This document shows, one piece after another, positions 32,403-42,391 of a stretch of 64,000 nucleotides of DNA. The stretch is from Opitutaceae bacterium (GTDB taxonomy: Bacteria > Verrucomicrobiota > Verrucomicrobiia > Opitutales > Opitutaceae): positions 41,058-105,057 of the forward strand of contig JAHFTC010000002.1 of assembly GCA_023269585.1 (NCBI GenBank), given 5' to 3'. How positions within the stretch are numbered: position 1 is the stretch's first letter; each line of letters opens with the position of its first letter. The notes beneath the pieces were generated by a model. It was not told where the DNA came from, ran no database searches, and saw only the letters and a list, made by a program, of their open reading frames with translations. Position numbers and translations under genes: made by a program.

Positions 32403-33617
32403 ATGCCGCACCGAACCACACTGGGGGCCAAGCCGCCGTCGATCGCCTTCTATGTACTGTTGGCTGCGGCCACCTTGATCTGCATCCAGGCCTTCTCGTT
32501 GCTGGCGCCGATTCTACTGTCGCTGCTACTCATCCTGCTCATTTCGCTCGCGCTCAATCCCGTGGTCTCGCGCCTGCGAGCCTTGACCGGGGGGAGAAGC
32601 GCCGCGACGGGCTTGGTCGCCGTCACCGTGTTGGCGATCATCGGAATGACCGGTTGGGCTTTCTACGGGCCGATGGCGGCCTCCGCCTCCCTGCTCTCGG
32701 AGAAGCTGCCCGCCTATTGGGAGCGGCTGCAGAAGCCGTTAATCAGAATGGAGCAACGAGCCGTGCTCTCCGAAGAAAAGCTCCAAGCGGAGGTATCCAC
32801 AGAAATCGCCGCAAGCACCTCGGCGGCGCCCGAGCCCAGAACCAAACCACGTCCCCGGCAACCTGCGCCACCTCCCCCCGCCGCGGAATCCGGATCGCTC
32901 CGCTCGAGTCTGGGCGGGATGCTCACGGGCGCCGTGGGGCAATTTTCGTCGGTGGCATTCAACGCGGCCGAGATCCTGGTGGTGTTGGTGACTGTGTTCT
33001 TCGGCGTGACGTTTACGCTGATGAATCCCCGCCCGGTCTTTGGCGCGATGTTTGCGCTTGTGCCCGAGCGCCACCATCCGCGCGCCCTGATCATCCTGCA
33101 GCGCACCACCCGGTTTATGCCCGGCTGGGCGGGGGCGACGCTGCTCGGAATGCTGTCGATCGGCCTGTTGGTTTTCCTGCTCATGTGGCCGATCCTCGGC
33201 TTCACGGACGCACTGGTCCTGGGACTGATCGCGGGCGTGCTGGAGGCGATCCCCTTCATCGGCCCAATTCTCAGCGCCGTGCCGGCCGTATTGCTCGCCA
33301 TCGGCCAGGGCGGGATGACTCCGCTGTGGGTAATCCTCGCCTACGTCGGCGTCCAGACCTTGGAGAACAATGTGATCGTCCCGCTCCTCGTGGCGCGCGG
33401 AATGAAACTGCATCCGTTGGCGGTGATTCTCTCGATGCTTCTTTGCGTGGCTGCGTTCGGGTTGCTGGGGGTGCTGATCGCGGCCCCGCTGGTCGCCGTC
33501 GTGACCATCGTGCACGACGAGCTCTATCGAAAACGTTTTCTCTCGACCGTCACGGACGCGGACTTGGATCGACTGGCCGGCCAGGCGCTCCATGAAAAGG
33601 CGGCCCGGACCACCTGA
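32403..33617 (+). CDS. AI-2E family transporter (PerM/TqsA-like)
   Basis: A 404-residue inner-membrane protein with about eight hydrophobic segments. Family marks are the Pro/Leu-rich first pair of helices (LLAPILLSLLLILLISLALNP), the re-entrant segment (ALVLGLIAGVLEAIPFIGPI) and the helix-loop LAYVGVQTLENNVIVPLLVA. An insert of about 60 Pro/Ala-rich residues (about 130-170) is unusual. The family includes TqsA (autoinducer-2 export) and Na+/H+ antiporter-like members, so the substrate cannot be fixed. It has a stress-type promoter. Confidence 0.88.
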   Translation: MPHRTTLGAKPPSIAFYVLLAAATLICIQAFSLLAPILLSLLLILLISLALNPVVSRLRALTGGRSAATGLVAVTVLAIIGMTGWAFYGPMAASASLLSEKLPAYWERLQKPLIRMEQRAVLSEEKLQAEVSTEIAASTSAAPEPRTKPRPRQPAPPPPAAESGSLRSSLGGMLTGAVGQFSSVAFNAAEILVVLVTVFFGVTFTLMNPRPVFGAMFALVPERHHPRALIILQRTTRFMPGWAGATLLGMLSIGLLVFLLMWPILGFTDALVLGLIAGVLEAIPFIGPILSAVPAVLLAIGQGGMTPLWVILAYVGVQTLENNVIVPLLVARGMKLHPLAVILSMLLCVAAFGLLGVLIAAPLVAVVTIVHDELYRKRFLSTVTDADLDRLAGQALHEKAARTT

Positions 33618-33737
33618 CCCGCCACGCGGACGGACTGGCGCTCCGCTTGCCGCCCCGAGATAGGGTTCACCCCATCTCACCGGTTGCCCCATTTGTATCC
33701 AACCTTCTGTCGCTTTCAAGCAAACGGCCAACCACCC

Positions 33738-33926
33738 ATGAGCATGAAATTGAAACCTCCAAACACCGGAAAAGATTCCGCGCAAGATTCAGCGACTTTC
33801 GAACGATTGCCGGAGAAGACCAAGGAACTGCTCCGGCTCAAGGAGCAACTGGAGAAGACCACCGGCCCGGAGGAAGCCGTGATCAGCCGGCAGATTCACC
33901 ATCAGGCCCACCGGTTACCTCCCTGA
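33738..33926 (+). CDS. Small hypothetical protein
   Basis: A 62-residue hydrophilic, mostly helical protein (TFERLPEKTKELLRLKEQLEK) with no family I recognise. A weaker copy of the stress-type motif (GGGTTCACCCCAT, 33663-33675) lies upstream, but its best -10 (TATCCA) is at 20 nt rather than 22. The start is the methionine pair at 33738 and 33744. Confidence 0.45.
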   Translation: MSMKLKPPNTGKDSAQDSATFERLPEKTKELLRLKEQLEKTTGPEEAVISRQIHHQAHRLPP

Positions 33927-33996
33927 TTGAAGCTCTCGGCACGGTCGTTCCGGACCCGTTCTGACGATGGAGCGGCTTTTTGCTTTCGGCCGGCAA

Positions 33997-35229
33997 CTAC
34001 AACCACAGCCAACCGCCAAGCGCTGCGACCGCCACGGCCGCCCACGCTGGAACCTTGGCCCACTGCAATCCCGCGAAAAGCGTCAGCGCCAGCACCAGCG
34101 ACCGGCCATCGGTGATGCCCGCCGGCACGACCGGCCGACACAACGCCGCCGCCAACACGCCCACGACCGCGGCATTCGCCCCAGCCAGCGCCGCCTGTGC
34201 GGGCGCGGCGGCGCGCACCCGCTGCCAGAACGGCCACACACCGAGCACCAGCAGGAGGCCGGGCAGAAAGACCGCGATCAGCGCAAGCACCCCGCCCGCT
34301 AGACCTCCGGGACCGGTCCCACACAACGAGCCGAGATAGGCGGACAACGAGAACAACGGGCCGGGCAACGCCTGCGCCGCGCCGTAGCCGGCGAGAAACT
34401 GATCGTGGTTCAACCAACCCGGTCCGACCACCTCCGCTTCAAGCAACGGGAGCACCACGTGCCCCCCGCCGAAAACCAACGCGCCCACTCGATAGAACCG
34501 GGCCGCCACCGCCGCCGCCTCTCCTTGAAGCAGAGGAAGAACGAGCAGGAACAAAGCGAAGACGGCGAGCCACGCCACACCCGCCCGACGCCGCGACAAC
34601 TCCGCACCACAGCCGATTTGTGCCGGCACCCCGATCCGCTCGCGCAACACCGCCCACCCCACGAAGGCCCCGCCGCCAATCACCGCCATCTGCACCCACG
34701 CGGCGGGCCAGATCAGCAACGCCGCCAGCGCCGACACCGCGAGCCCCAGCCGTAGCCCATCCGGGCAAAGCGATCGCCCCATGGCCCAGACCGCCTGGGC
34801 CACCACCGCAACCGCGGCGACTTTGAGCCCGCGCAGCCAGCCGGCATGCGCCAGGTCCGGCACCGTCTCCACTCCCGCGGCGAACGCGAGCATCAGCAGC
34901 GCCGAAGGGAGCGTGAAGCCGAGCCACGCGGCAGCCGCACCAAGCAACCCGCCGCGCTGATAGCCAACCGCGAAACCGAACTGGCTGCTGGCCGGCCCGG
35001 GCAGGAACTGACAGAGCGCCAACAAGTCCGCAAAACCACGCTCATCGAGCCAGCGGCGGCGTTCCACATACTCCTTTCGGAAATAGCCGATGTGGGCCGC
35101 GGGGCCACCGAACGAGGTGAGCCCGAGGCGCAACGCCACGGCAAAGAGGCGCGCGGGGTGGGTGCGCGTTTCGGCGTCTCCGGAATTCTCAGACCGAGTT
35201 TCCACGCCGCCAAGATGTTCGCCCGCCAT
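33997..35229 (-). CDS. chrA: Chromate transporter (ChrA family)
   Basis: A 410-residue inner-membrane protein with two homologous CHR halves. The first half has the signature LGLTSFGGPAAHIGYFRKEYVERRRWLDE and CQFLPGPASSQ; the second has VLPLLEAEVV ... GYGAAQALPGPLFSLSAYLG. ChrA exports chromate, driven by the proton gradient; some family members may move other anions. It starts 34 bp after the KDPG aldolase stop on the same strand, so the two may be co-transcribed, which would be an odd pairing. No chromate regulator (ChrB) is visible. Confidence 0.88.
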   Translation of the reverse strand: MAGEHLGGVETRSENSGDAETRTHPARLFAVALRLGLTSFGGPAAHIGYFRKEYVERRRWLDERGFADLLALCQFLPGPASSQFGFAVGYQRGGLLGAAAAWLGFTLPSALLMLAFAAGVETVPDLAHAGWLRGLKVAAVAVVAQAVWAMGRSLCPDGLRLGLAVSALAALLIWPAAWVQMAVIGGGAFVGWAVLRERIGVPAQIGCGAELSRRRAGVAWLAVFALFLLVLPLLQGEAAAVAARFYRVGALVFGGGHVVLPLLEAEVVGPGWLNHDQFLAGYGAAQALPGPLFSLSAYLGSLCGTGPGGLAGGVLALIAVFLPGLLLVLGVWPFWQRVRAAAPAQAALAGANAAVVGVLAAALCRPVVPAGITDGRSLVLALTLFAGLQWAKVPAWAAVAVAALGGWLWL

Positions 35230-35263
35230 CCGGCGAGCGAACGTAAACCGGAACCGCAGGCGC

Positions 35264-35908
35264 CTACTTCGCCGTCGCGGCCTTCACGGCGGCCGCGAAC
35301 TGCGCGGCGCGCGCGGTGATCGCGGCCCAGTTCTTCTCCTTGAGCGCCTTGCCGTCGACGAGGGCCGACCCGGCTGCCGTGGCCATCGCCCCGGCGTTGA
35401 GGAACGCGCCGATGGTCTCGGGCGTCACACCTCCGGTGGGCACGAACTCGATCTGCGGGAACGGGGCCTTCACGGACTTGATGTAGTTCGGGCCGAAGAA
35501 CTCCGCCGGGAAGATCTTCACCGCATCGGAACCGGCCTCCCACGCCGCGATGATCTCGGTGGGCGTCAGAGCGCCGGAAAAGATCGGGATGGAATAACGG
35601 TGACAGCAGGTGATCACCTCCGGGCGAAGCGCCGGGGTGACGACGAACCTCGCGCCCGCCAGGATGCCGGCGCGCGCCGTCTCGGCGTCGAGCACGGTGC
35701 CGAGGCCGAAAAGGAAGTCGGGCATCTCGGCGCTGGCGCGTTCGAGCATCTTCAGCGCGCCAGGGGTGGTCATCGTGAGCTCGATGGCGGTGAGCCCGCC
35801 CGCGGCGAGCGCCTTGGCGCAGTCGAGCAGGCCGTCGGCGCTGTCGGTGCGGATGATCGCGACGACCTTCTCGGTCTTCAGTTTCTGGAGAACGGCTTCT
35901 TTCTTCAT
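35264..35908 (-). CDS. eda: KDPG/KHG aldolase
   Basis: A 214-residue class I aldolase that splits 2-keto-3-deoxy-6-phosphogluconate into pyruvate and glyceraldehyde-3-phosphate. Visible active-site residues are Arg20 in VAIIRT, Glu43 in AIELTMTTP and the Schiff-base lysine K131 in AVKIFPAEFFG; the phosphate-binding PTGGV segment follows. Length fits the family. It lies downstream of the GH115 alpha-glucuronidase on the same strand; glucuronate freed by that enzyme is normally degraded through this step, which gives a coherent catabolic link. Confidence 0.92.
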   Translation of the reverse strand: MKKEAVLQKLKTEKVVAIIRTDSADGLLDCAKALAAGGLTAIELTMTTPGALKMLERASAEMPDFLFGLGTVLDAETARAGILAGARFVVTPALRPEVITCCHRYSIPIFSGALTPTEIIAAWEAGSDAVKIFPAEFFGPNYIKSVKAPFPQIEFVPTGGVTPETIGAFLNAGAMATAAGSALVDGKALKEKNWAAITARAAQFAAAVKAATAK

Positions 35909-35996
35909 GGAGGAGATCCGAGGCTGAAGGAACGACCGCGGGAGACAATCGCCGAACCAGTGGACGGAGACCGCCCGATCAGTGGTTCGATGGTGG

Positions 35997-36015
35997 GGCG
36001 GGCTTCACGCCCGCC
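35997..36015. repeat. Short intergenic hairpin
   Basis: GGCGGGC-TTCAC-GCCCGCC forms a perfect 7-bp stem between the GH115 and aldolase genes. It has no T-run, so it is not an ordinary terminator. It may be a REP-like element or a processing hairpin. Confidence 0.45.
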
Positions 36016-36098
36016 ATCCGATCATGTTCGAGGGGCAGGAGCCCGGCCGGTACAGCGGCAGGACGGTTTCGGAGAAGCCGCCCTACCCCGACCAGCCG

Positions 36099-39023
36099 TC
36101 ACTTCCCTGCGCGCGGACTCTCGATCGGGCCGAGGTAGCTCGGGCGCACGCCGGGATTCTTCACGGTGCCCGTGTCGATCACGATGCGTTGGAGCACCAC
36201 CCCGGGCGTGACCGCCCAGATTTTCAGCGTGTGGCGACCGGCGCGGCCGAGTTGGTGCGTCGAGACGACGCGCCGCACGCCATCACCCACCGCGGTGCCC
36301 CACGGCTCCCACGCGTTCGGATTGGTGGCGATCTTCACGACCTGCGGCGTCTCGTCGCCGAACGACACCGCAAACCGCAACGGGCTCTCGGGCTGGTAGT
36401 CGAGCGAGGGCGCAACATGGAACTCCACCTTCGCTTCGCCCGAGGAGAAGAAGTGCAGGTCGTACTCGAGCCGCGGGGAGTCGCCGCCCGGCGTGCGCTC
36501 GGCCGCGAGCACCGGGAACGTCGTAACACCTCCGAGGGTACGTCCGAAATTTGCGAGCGTGCGCCACTCCGTCTGCTTGTCGCCGATGGCGCGCGCGAAG
36601 TGCGGCGCCTCGATCGCGATGTGGTTGTCGATCTCGACGAAACCGGCGAACGAGCCGGGCCGCAGCTCCGCGGGGTTCACGATCGGCACGGCGACGTTGA
36701 ACGTCTCGCCGCCGGTGGTCTTGAGGGTGACCTTCGCGGTGGTGTTGCCCACCGGCACCGCGGCCCAGTCGGCGCTGAGGACGAGGCGAGTCGTGTCCTT
36801 AACTTCACCCGAAGCCGGCGAGATCTTGAGCCACGGTTGGTCGGCGGTGGCGGTGAAGGTGTAGGCGGTGTCGCCGCGGTTGAAGAGCTCCACCCAGCGG
36901 GTGCCCTGCGCATAGACATCGAGCGGCGGCACGGTCGGCGCGGGTGCGCCCCACACGGGCCAGCCGGTGTCGCGGCCCTCGACGGCGAGCGCGGCAAGCG
37001 CGCCCCGGTTCACACGCAGCTCGGAGACCGCCGGCATCGTCTCGGCCGGCGGCTGCTGCCAATAGGTGTATCCAAACTTCGCCTGAGACATCTGGTGGTT
37101 CCACCGGCCGCCGTTGAGCGCATGGTAGCGCTCGACGAGGGCGGCGTCCGCAGCGAAGAGCTGGCGCACGCGCGCGGCCTCGGCGTTGGTGTTGGCGCGG
37201 CCCTGCACGGCGTAGAGTCGGTTGCGGCCGGCGGCGACATAGAGCTCCTGCAGGTTGGCGCAGGCCTTGATCGGATAGAGCACGAGCTGGAAATAGGCGC
37301 TCTGCGCGGCGGCCGGGAGCGCGGCCTCGATCTTCTCGGCCCGGGCGACGAGATCGGCCCACTCGGCGAGCACGCGCTCGGCCTCGCCGTAGTTCACGAG
37401 GCTGAGGGTGTCGGGCGCGATCATCTCCGGCTTCCGCCGGCTGTTGAGCTTGGTGTAGCCGTTGACGAGGGCGGCGATCTCGGCGGCGTGCGCCGGGCCG
37501 AACTCGCGGGCGGCCCATTGCGTGGAGAACTCGCCGATGCGCTCGTACGGCCACTTCGCGGGGTTCCACGCGAGGGTAAGGAAATACTCGATGGGGAACT
37601 CCATCGGCTTGAGGTCGCCCACGTTGACGATCCAGATGCGATTCGCCTCGTGCTGCCAAGCGAGGTTCATCTGCTCCCAGATTTTGGTGAGCGGGACGGT
37701 GTTCAGCCACTTGTAGTTCCGCGGGCCGCCGACGTAGTCGAAATGGTAATAGACGCCGGCCCCGCCGGAACGGGCGCGCTCGGCCGGGGTGGGCAGGCGA
37801 CGGATGTTGCCCCAGTTGTCGTCGCACCAGAGCAGCGTGACGTCGTCGGGCACGCGCATGCCGTGCTCGTAGTAGTCCTGGACCTCCTTGTAGAGCGCCC
37901 AGACTTGCGGGACCTTCGTCAGGTCGGAGTCGACCTCCCGCGCGAGGATCGCGCGTTGGTCGGCCACGATCTTCTCGAGCAGGGCGACGTTGGCCTCCTC
38001 GGACATGGGCTCGTCGCCGTCGCCGCGCATGGCGAGCGTGGTGATGGTCTCGAACTGCTTCGCGCGGGCCGCGCCCTTAGCCCAGAAGTCGGCGAGCACC
38101 TTCTCGTTCCTGGAGTAGTCCCAAGGACCCTTGCCATAGCGGGCCCATTCCTGATGGGCGAGGTTCATGGGCTCGTGGTGGGAGGTGCTCATCACGATGC
38201 CGTATTCATCAGCCAAGCGCGCACTCTCGGGGTCGTCATCGTAGAAGGCGTTGTTCCACATCGCGGGCCAGAGGAAGTTGCCGCGCAGGCGCAGGAGGAG
38301 CTCGAAGACGTGCACGTACATCTTGCTGTTGATGCCGCCGAATTTCTCCGCCGCCCAATTGGAGAGGGCCGGCGCCTCGTCGTTGAGGAAGATGCCGCGG
38401 TATTTCACGACCGGCCCCGCCTCGACGAGGCGCACCGGGCGGATGAAGACGGAGTCGCGGCGCACGGTCGGCACATCGGCCCACCAATACCAGGGCGAGA
38501 CGCCGATCTGCTCGGAGACTTCGTAGACGCCGTAGATCGTGCCGCGCTTGTCGCTGCCGGCGATGACGAGCGCGCGCTCGATGCCCGGCATCGGCTGGTC
38601 GACGGTCTCGATGCGGAATGCCTCCCAACGGCCGGCGAGGCCGGAAACGTCGAGTTTCCCCGCCTTGGCGAGGTCGTCGATCAACGGGCTCCGACCGACG
38701 GTGCCGACGAGAACGGCGAAGGGGATCGATTTGAAAGCGGTCGGATTCAGCACGGGTTTCACGGCCCCCACCCGCTCGACATCGGCCTGCAGGTCGCGCA
38801 CGGCGCGCTGGACACCAGGCCAGTCGGCGGCGTCGACAAAGAGCGGTGCCGCGCCGCGGTTCGCGACGAGCGCGGCGGCCTCCGGTGCGGGCTCGAAGGC
38901 CACGAAACGTTCCTGGCCAAGGGCCAAGACAAGCGACGGGAACACCGCGATGGCGGCGAGGGAAACGGCCAGGCGCAGGACCTGCGAGGAGGACCGGAGC
39001 AACGAGATCGGGGATGGATTCAT
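36099..39023 (-). CDS. Secreted GH115 alpha-glucuronidase
   Basis: A 974-residue glycoside hydrolase family 115 enzyme, which removes (4-O-methyl-)glucuronic acid from xylan side chains. It has a signal peptide (hydrophobic core LAVSLAAIAVFPSLVLA, residues about 17-33). Family segments include GYTKLNSRRKPEMIAP, WCDDNWGNIRRLP, YYHFDYVGGPRNYKWL and MSTSHHEPMNLAHQEW. The C-terminal part (from about residue 660) is beta-rich, with the accessory domain HYTYWQQPPAE-like start and a final jelly-roll (FVEIDNHIAIEAPHFA). The product feeds uronate catabolism, in line with the neighbouring KDPG aldolase. Confidence 0.9.
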   Translation of the reverse strand: MNPSPISLLRSSSQVLRLAVSLAAIAVFPSLVLALGQERFVAFEPAPEAAALVANRGAAPLFVDAADWPGVQRAVRDLQADVERVGAVKPVLNPTAFKSIPFAVLVGTVGRSPLIDDLAKAGKLDVSGLAGRWEAFRIETVDQPMPGIERALVIAGSDKRGTIYGVYEVSEQIGVSPWYWWADVPTVRRDSVFIRPVRLVEAGPVVKYRGIFLNDEAPALSNWAAEKFGGINSKMYVHVFELLLRLRGNFLWPAMWNNAFYDDDPESARLADEYGIVMSTSHHEPMNLAHQEWARYGKGPWDYSRNEKVLADFWAKGAARAKQFETITTLAMRGDGDEPMSEEANVALLEKIVADQRAILAREVDSDLTKVPQVWALYKEVQDYYEHGMRVPDDVTLLWCDDNWGNIRRLPTPAERARSGGAGVYYHFDYVGGPRNYKWLNTVPLTKIWEQMNLAWQHEANRIWIVNVGDLKPMEFPIEYFLTLAWNPAKWPYERIGEFSTQWAAREFGPAHAAEIAALVNGYTKLNSRRKPEMIAPDTLSLVNYGEAERVLAEWADLVARAEKIEAALPAAAQSAYFQLVLYPIKACANLQELYVAAGRNRLYAVQGRANTNAEAARVRQLFAADAALVERYHALNGGRWNHQMSQAKFGYTYWQQPPAETMPAVSELRVNRGALAALAVEGRDTGWPVWGAPAPTVPPLDVYAQGTRWVELFNRGDTAYTFTATADQPWLKISPASGEVKDTTRLVLSADWAAVPVGNTTAKVTLKTTGGETFNVAVPIVNPAELRPGSFAGFVEIDNHIAIEAPHFARAIGDKQTEWRTLANFGRTLGGVTTFPVLAAERTPGGDSPRLEYDLHFFSSGEAKVEFHVAPSLDYQPESPLRFAVSFGDETPQVVKIATNPNAWEPWGTAVGDGVRRVVSTHQLGRAGRHTLKIWAVTPGVVLQRIVIDTGTVKNPGVRPSYLGPIESPRAGK

Positions 39024-39228
39024 CTCAAGGATTGTCGGACGGGGGAGTAGAACTTCAGCGAACAGGCGGCCGAAGGGGGATTTGGCGGGAAGGGACTTGA
39101 ACGTAGGCGTTTTTCGCGGGCTGCAAGACTCTCCCGCCGAAGCCAGCCGAAGGGTTCATCGTGGCGCAAGCAAGACTCAGCCGCACACCGGTTGGTCACC
39201 GTTCACCCCGGTCTCCGATGCGGGAGAC

Positions 39229-39260
39229 AAAAACGGCGCCACCGTTGCGGGTGGCGCCGT
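39229..39260 (-). terminator. Intrinsic terminator of the sdh operon
   Basis: On the minus strand GGCGCCACC and GGTGGCGCC form a 9-bp stem closed by CGCAAC and followed by GTTTTTGT. It lies 28 bp after the sdhB stop. Confidence 0.85.
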
Positions 39261-39287
39261 GAAAGACGGATACGTCGGGTGTCGCGC

Positions 39288-40073
39288 TCAGGCGCCGCCG
39301 CCGGTCGTGACGGCCGGGGCCTGCTGGAAGGTCGCGCGCACGGTGGCCATGAAGTAGTCGCGGTTGAACTTCGAGATGAAGTCGTGGCTGATCTGCTTCG
39401 GGCACACGGCCGAGCACTCGTACTGGTTGGTGCAGTTGCCGAAGCCGGCCTCGTCCATCGCAGCGACCATGCCGAGCACGCGGCGGTCCTTCTCGGGCTG
39501 GCCCTGCGGGAGCAGGTTGAGCTGACCGGCCTTGGCGGCGGTGAAGAGCATGGCGGAGGCGTTCTTGCAGGCCGCGACACAGGCGCCGCAACCGATGCAG
39601 GACGCGGCGTCCATCGCGAGGTCGGCCACTTCCTTGGCGATCGGCAGCGCGTTGGCGTCCTGCGGGGCGCCGGTGCGGATGCTGACGAAGCCGCCGGCCT
39701 GCATGATCTTGTCGAAGGCCTTCCGGTCGACGATGAGATCCTTCAGGATCGGGAACGGCGCGGCGCGCCACGGCTCGACGGTGATCTCGTCGCCGTCCGC
39801 GAAGGAGCGCATGTAGGTCTGGCAGGTTGCCACGGCCTTGTGCGGGCCGTGCGGCTTTCCGTTGATGACGGCCGAGCAGGTGCCGCAGATGCCTTCGCGG
39901 CAATCGTGGTCGAACGCGATCGGCTCCTCGCCGGCGTTGGTGAGGTCCTCGTTGACCACATCGAGCATCTCCAGGAAGGACATGTTCGGGTTGAGGTCCG
40001 GGGTATCGTAATGCTTGAACTCGCCGGCGGTGGAGGCGTTCTTCTGGCGCCAGACTTTGAGTTTAACTTTCAT
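39288..40073 (-). CDS. sdhB: Succinate dehydrogenase/fumarate reductase iron-sulfur subunit
   Basis: A 261-residue protein that carries electrons from the flavin to quinone. The [2Fe-2S] ligands are in CREGICGTC plus a later Cys (ATCQTY); the C-terminal ferredoxin part has [11 protein letters not shown] and the pair C-T-N ... CSAVCP for the [4Fe-4S] and [3Fe-4S] clusters. The start ([10 protein letters not shown]) is where homology begins. It is the last gene of the operon, but it is separated from sdhA by a truncated ORF6N gene rather than the usual few bases. The bases before its ATG show no Shine-Dalgarno. Confidence 0.93.
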   Translation of the reverse strand: MKVKLKVWRQKNASTAGEFKHYDTPDLNPNMSFLEMLDVVNEDLTNAGEEPIAFDHDCREGICGTCSAVINGKPHGPHKAVATCQTYMRSFADGDEITVEPWRAAPFPILKDLIVDRKAFDKIMQAGGFVSIRTGAPQDANALPIAKEVADLAMDAASCIGCGACVAACKNASAMLFTAAKAGQLNLLPQGQPEKDRRVLGMVAAMDEAGFGNCTNQYECSAVCPKQISHDFISKFNRDYFMATVRATFQQAPAVTTGGGA

Positions 40074-40098
40074 GGGCGGGAGGAGGGAAACGGAGTGG

Positions 40099-40371
40099 CT
40101 ATTTCTTGGAAGGGGTGGCGCGGGCGGCGTGCTGCGAACTTGAAGTACCAATTTGGCACCTCAAGTTTGCATGCTCCTGGCGATCAAGCTGAAACATGAA
40201 GTCACCGGGGAACCGCTCGCTGTTTCGCAGCACGGCGCGGTTGAGTGTCTTGGTCTCCACGCCGTACAGCTCAGCCAGGTGGAAATCGAACAGCACCTTC
40301 TCTCCGCGCAGGAGGAAGATGCGGTTCTCGATCCGCTCGGCCAATACGGTGCTGGAGGTGGAGGCGCCCAT
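40099..40371 (-). CDS. Truncated ORF6N-domain protein inside the sdh operon
   Basis: A 90-residue protein whose first 65 residues match the start of the ORF6N DNA-binding domain found in phage and mobile-element proteins: [21 protein letters not shown], then [20 protein letters not shown] and [17 protein letters not shown]. Full-length relatives continue with a 'RRYPPYAFTEQGVAMLSSVL' block; here that is replaced by [12 protein letters not shown] and a stop. It starts 18 bp after sdhA and ends 25 bp before sdhB. It is probably a decayed insertion that left the operon transcribable; a retained regulatory role cannot be excluded. Confidence 0.75.
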   Translation of the reverse strand: MGASTSSTVLAERIENRIFLLRGEKVLFDFHLAELYGVETKTLNRAVLRNSERFPGDFMFQLDRQEHANLRCQIGTSSSQHAARATPSKK

Positions 40372-40389
40372 GCGCGGCGTGCGGGAGGG

Positions 40390-42372
40390 TTACTTGTAGG
40401 AGCGGGTAACCATCTTGGCCTCCTCGTACACGAGGGGCTCCTTGTTGAGCGCGGGGGCTTCGTTCTCGCCCTTGTACTCCCAGACGGAGACGTAGGCGAA
40501 CTCGGCGTCGTTGCGCATGGCCTCGCCATCCGGATACTGGCTCTCCTCGCGGAAGTGGCCGCCGCAGGACTCGGACCGGGCCAGGGCGTCGCGGCAGAGG
40601 AGTTCGCCGAGCTCGATGAAGTCGGCCACGCGGTTGGCGCGCTCGAGGGACTGGTTGAGGTCGTCGCCGGAGCCGGGGACGTTCACATCGCGCCAGAACT
40701 CCTCGCGGAGCTTCGGGATGAGATCGAGGGCGCGCTCGAGGGATTCCTTCGTGCGACCCATGCCGCAGTTATCCCACATGATCTTGCCGAGTTCCTTGTG
40801 GAAGGAGTCGACGGTGCGTTTGCCCTTGATGGAGAGGAGACGCGCGTTGATGTCCTTCACGTTCTTCTCGGCGGCGGCGAATTCCTCGCGGTCGGCCTTC
40901 GGGCAGGAGCCGGGCTTCTGCGTGGCGAGGTAGTTGCAGATGGTGTTCGGCAGGACGAAGTAGCCGTCGGCCAGACCCTGCATGAGGGCGGAGGCGCCGA
41001 GGCGGTTCGCGCCGTGGTCGGAGAAGTTGGCTTCGCCGAGGACGAACAGGCCGGGGAGGTTCGACATCAGGTTGTAGTCAACCCAGAGGCCGCCCATGGT
41101 GTAGTGGACCGCCGGATAGATGCGCATCGGCACCTTGTAGGCGTTCTCGTCGGTGATCTCCTTGTAGATGTCGAAGAGATTGCCGTAGCGCTCGGCGACG
41201 GCGTTCTCGCCCAGCTCGCGGATCTTCTCCTTGGAGGGATTGACGATGCCTTGGACCTTGGCGGTCTGCTTGCCGTAGCGCTCGATCGAGGCGGCGAAGT
41301 CGAGGTAGACGCCCAGGCCGGTCTCACCGATGCCGCGGCCCTCGTCGCACACCTGCTTGGCGGCGCGGGAGGAGATGTCGCGGGGGGCGAGGTTGCCGTA
41401 GCTCGGATACTTCCGCTCGAGGTAATAGTCGCGATCCTCCTCGGGGATGTCGGTGGGGTTCTTCTTGCAGTCCTCGGCCTTCTTCGGGACCCAGATGCGG
41501 CCGTCGTTGCGGAGCGACTCGGACATCAGGGTGAGCTTCGACTGGTAGTCGCCGCTGACCGGGATGCAGGTCGGGTGAATCTGCGTGTAGCAGGGGTTCG
41601 CGAAACCGGCGCCGCGCTTGTAGGCGCGCCAGGCGGCGGTGCCGTTGGACTGCCGGGCGTAGGTCGAGAGGTTGAAGACGTTGCCGTAGCCGCCGGTGGC
41701 GAGCACGACGGCGTCGGCCGCGTGGCGGGTGATTTCGCCGTTCTGGAGGTTGCGGACGATGATGCCCTTGGCCTGTCCGTCGACGATGACCAGATCGAGC
41801 ATCTCGGCGTGGGTGAACATCTCCACGGCGCCGCGGGCGATCTCCTTCGTCAGCGCCGAGTAGGCGCCGAGGAGGAGCTGCTGGCCGGTCTGGCCGCGGG
41901 CGTAGAACGTGCGGGAGACCTGCGCGCCGCCGAAGGAGCGGTTGGCAAGCAGACCACCGTATTCACGGGCAAAGGGCACGCCCTGCGCGACGCACTGGTC
42001 GATGATGTTGGCGCTGACCTGGGCGAGGCGGTAGACGTTGGCCTCGCGGGCGCGGAAGTCGCCGCCCTTGAGGGTGTCCATGAACAGACGGTAGACGCTG
42101 TCGCCGTCGTTCTGGTAGTTCTTGGCGGCGTTGACGCCACCCTGGGCGGCGATGGAGTGGGCGCGGCGCGGGCTGTCGTGGTAAACGAAGCACTGCACGT
42201 TGTAGCCGAGCTCGGCGAGCGAGGCCGCGGCGGAGGAACCGGCGAGACCGGCACCGACGACGATGACGGTGTAGCGGCGGCGGTTGTTGGGGGCGACGAG
42301 CTTGCTCTCGGCAATGTGGCGTTCCCACTTCTGCGCGAGCGGACCGGCGGGGATCTTGGCGTCGAGTTTCAT
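40390..42372 (-). CDS. sdhA: Succinate dehydrogenase/fumarate reductase flavoprotein subunit
   Basis: A 660-residue catalytic subunit that oxidises succinate to fumarate (or the reverse). The FAD-binding motif is [10 protein letters not shown] near residue 40; the covalent-flavin histidine lies in [13 protein letters not shown]. Active-site segments include [19 protein letters not shown] and [21 protein letters not shown]. The length and overall pattern fit the group that pairs with a single five-helix diheme cytochrome b subunit, as in Bacteroidota. It starts 19 bp after sdhC. Confidence 0.95.
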   Translation of the reverse strand: MKLDAKIPAGPLAQKWERHIAESKLVAPNNRRRYTVIVVGAGLAGSSAAASLAELGYNVQCFVYHDSPRRAHSIAAQGGVNAAKNYQNDGDSVYRLFMDTLKGGDFRAREANVYRLAQVSANIIDQCVAQGVPFAREYGGLLANRSFGGAQVSRTFYARGQTGQQLLLGAYSALTKEIARGAVEMFTHAEMLDLVIVDGQAKGIIVRNLQNGEITRHAADAVVLATGGYGNVFNLSTYARQSNGTAAWRAYKRGAGFANPCYTQIHPTCIPVSGDYQSKLTLMSESLRNDGRIWVPKKAEDCKKNPTDIPEEDRDYYLERKYPSYGNLAPRDISSRAAKQVCDEGRGIGETGLGVYLDFAASIERYGKQTAKVQGIVNPSKEKIRELGENAVAERYGNLFDIYKEITDENAYKVPMRIYPAVHYTMGGLWVDYNLMSNLPGLFVLGEANFSDHGANRLGASALMQGLADGYFVLPNTICNYLATQKPGSCPKADREEFAAAEKNVKDINARLLSIKGKRTVDSFHKELGKIMWDNCGMGRTKESLERALDLIPKLREEFWRDVNVPGSGDDLNQSLERANRVADFIELGELLCRDALARSESCGGHFREESQYPDGEAMRNDAEFAYVSVWEYKGENEAPALNKEPLVYEEAKMVTRSYK

Positions 42373-42391
42373 TGGGCGGGCGACGAAAGGG

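Noticed and set aside
33663-33703. A ninth copy of the stress-type promoter before the small gene at 33738
   Set aside because: GGGTTCACCCCAT is present, but the -10-like TATCCA is at 20 nt, not 22; it is too weak to count with the set.
35982-39050. A 1022-codon open frame antisense to the GH115 gene
   Set aside because: It is a by-product of GC-rich codon bias opposite a real gene; the translation has Arg/Gly/Val-rich composition and no domain.
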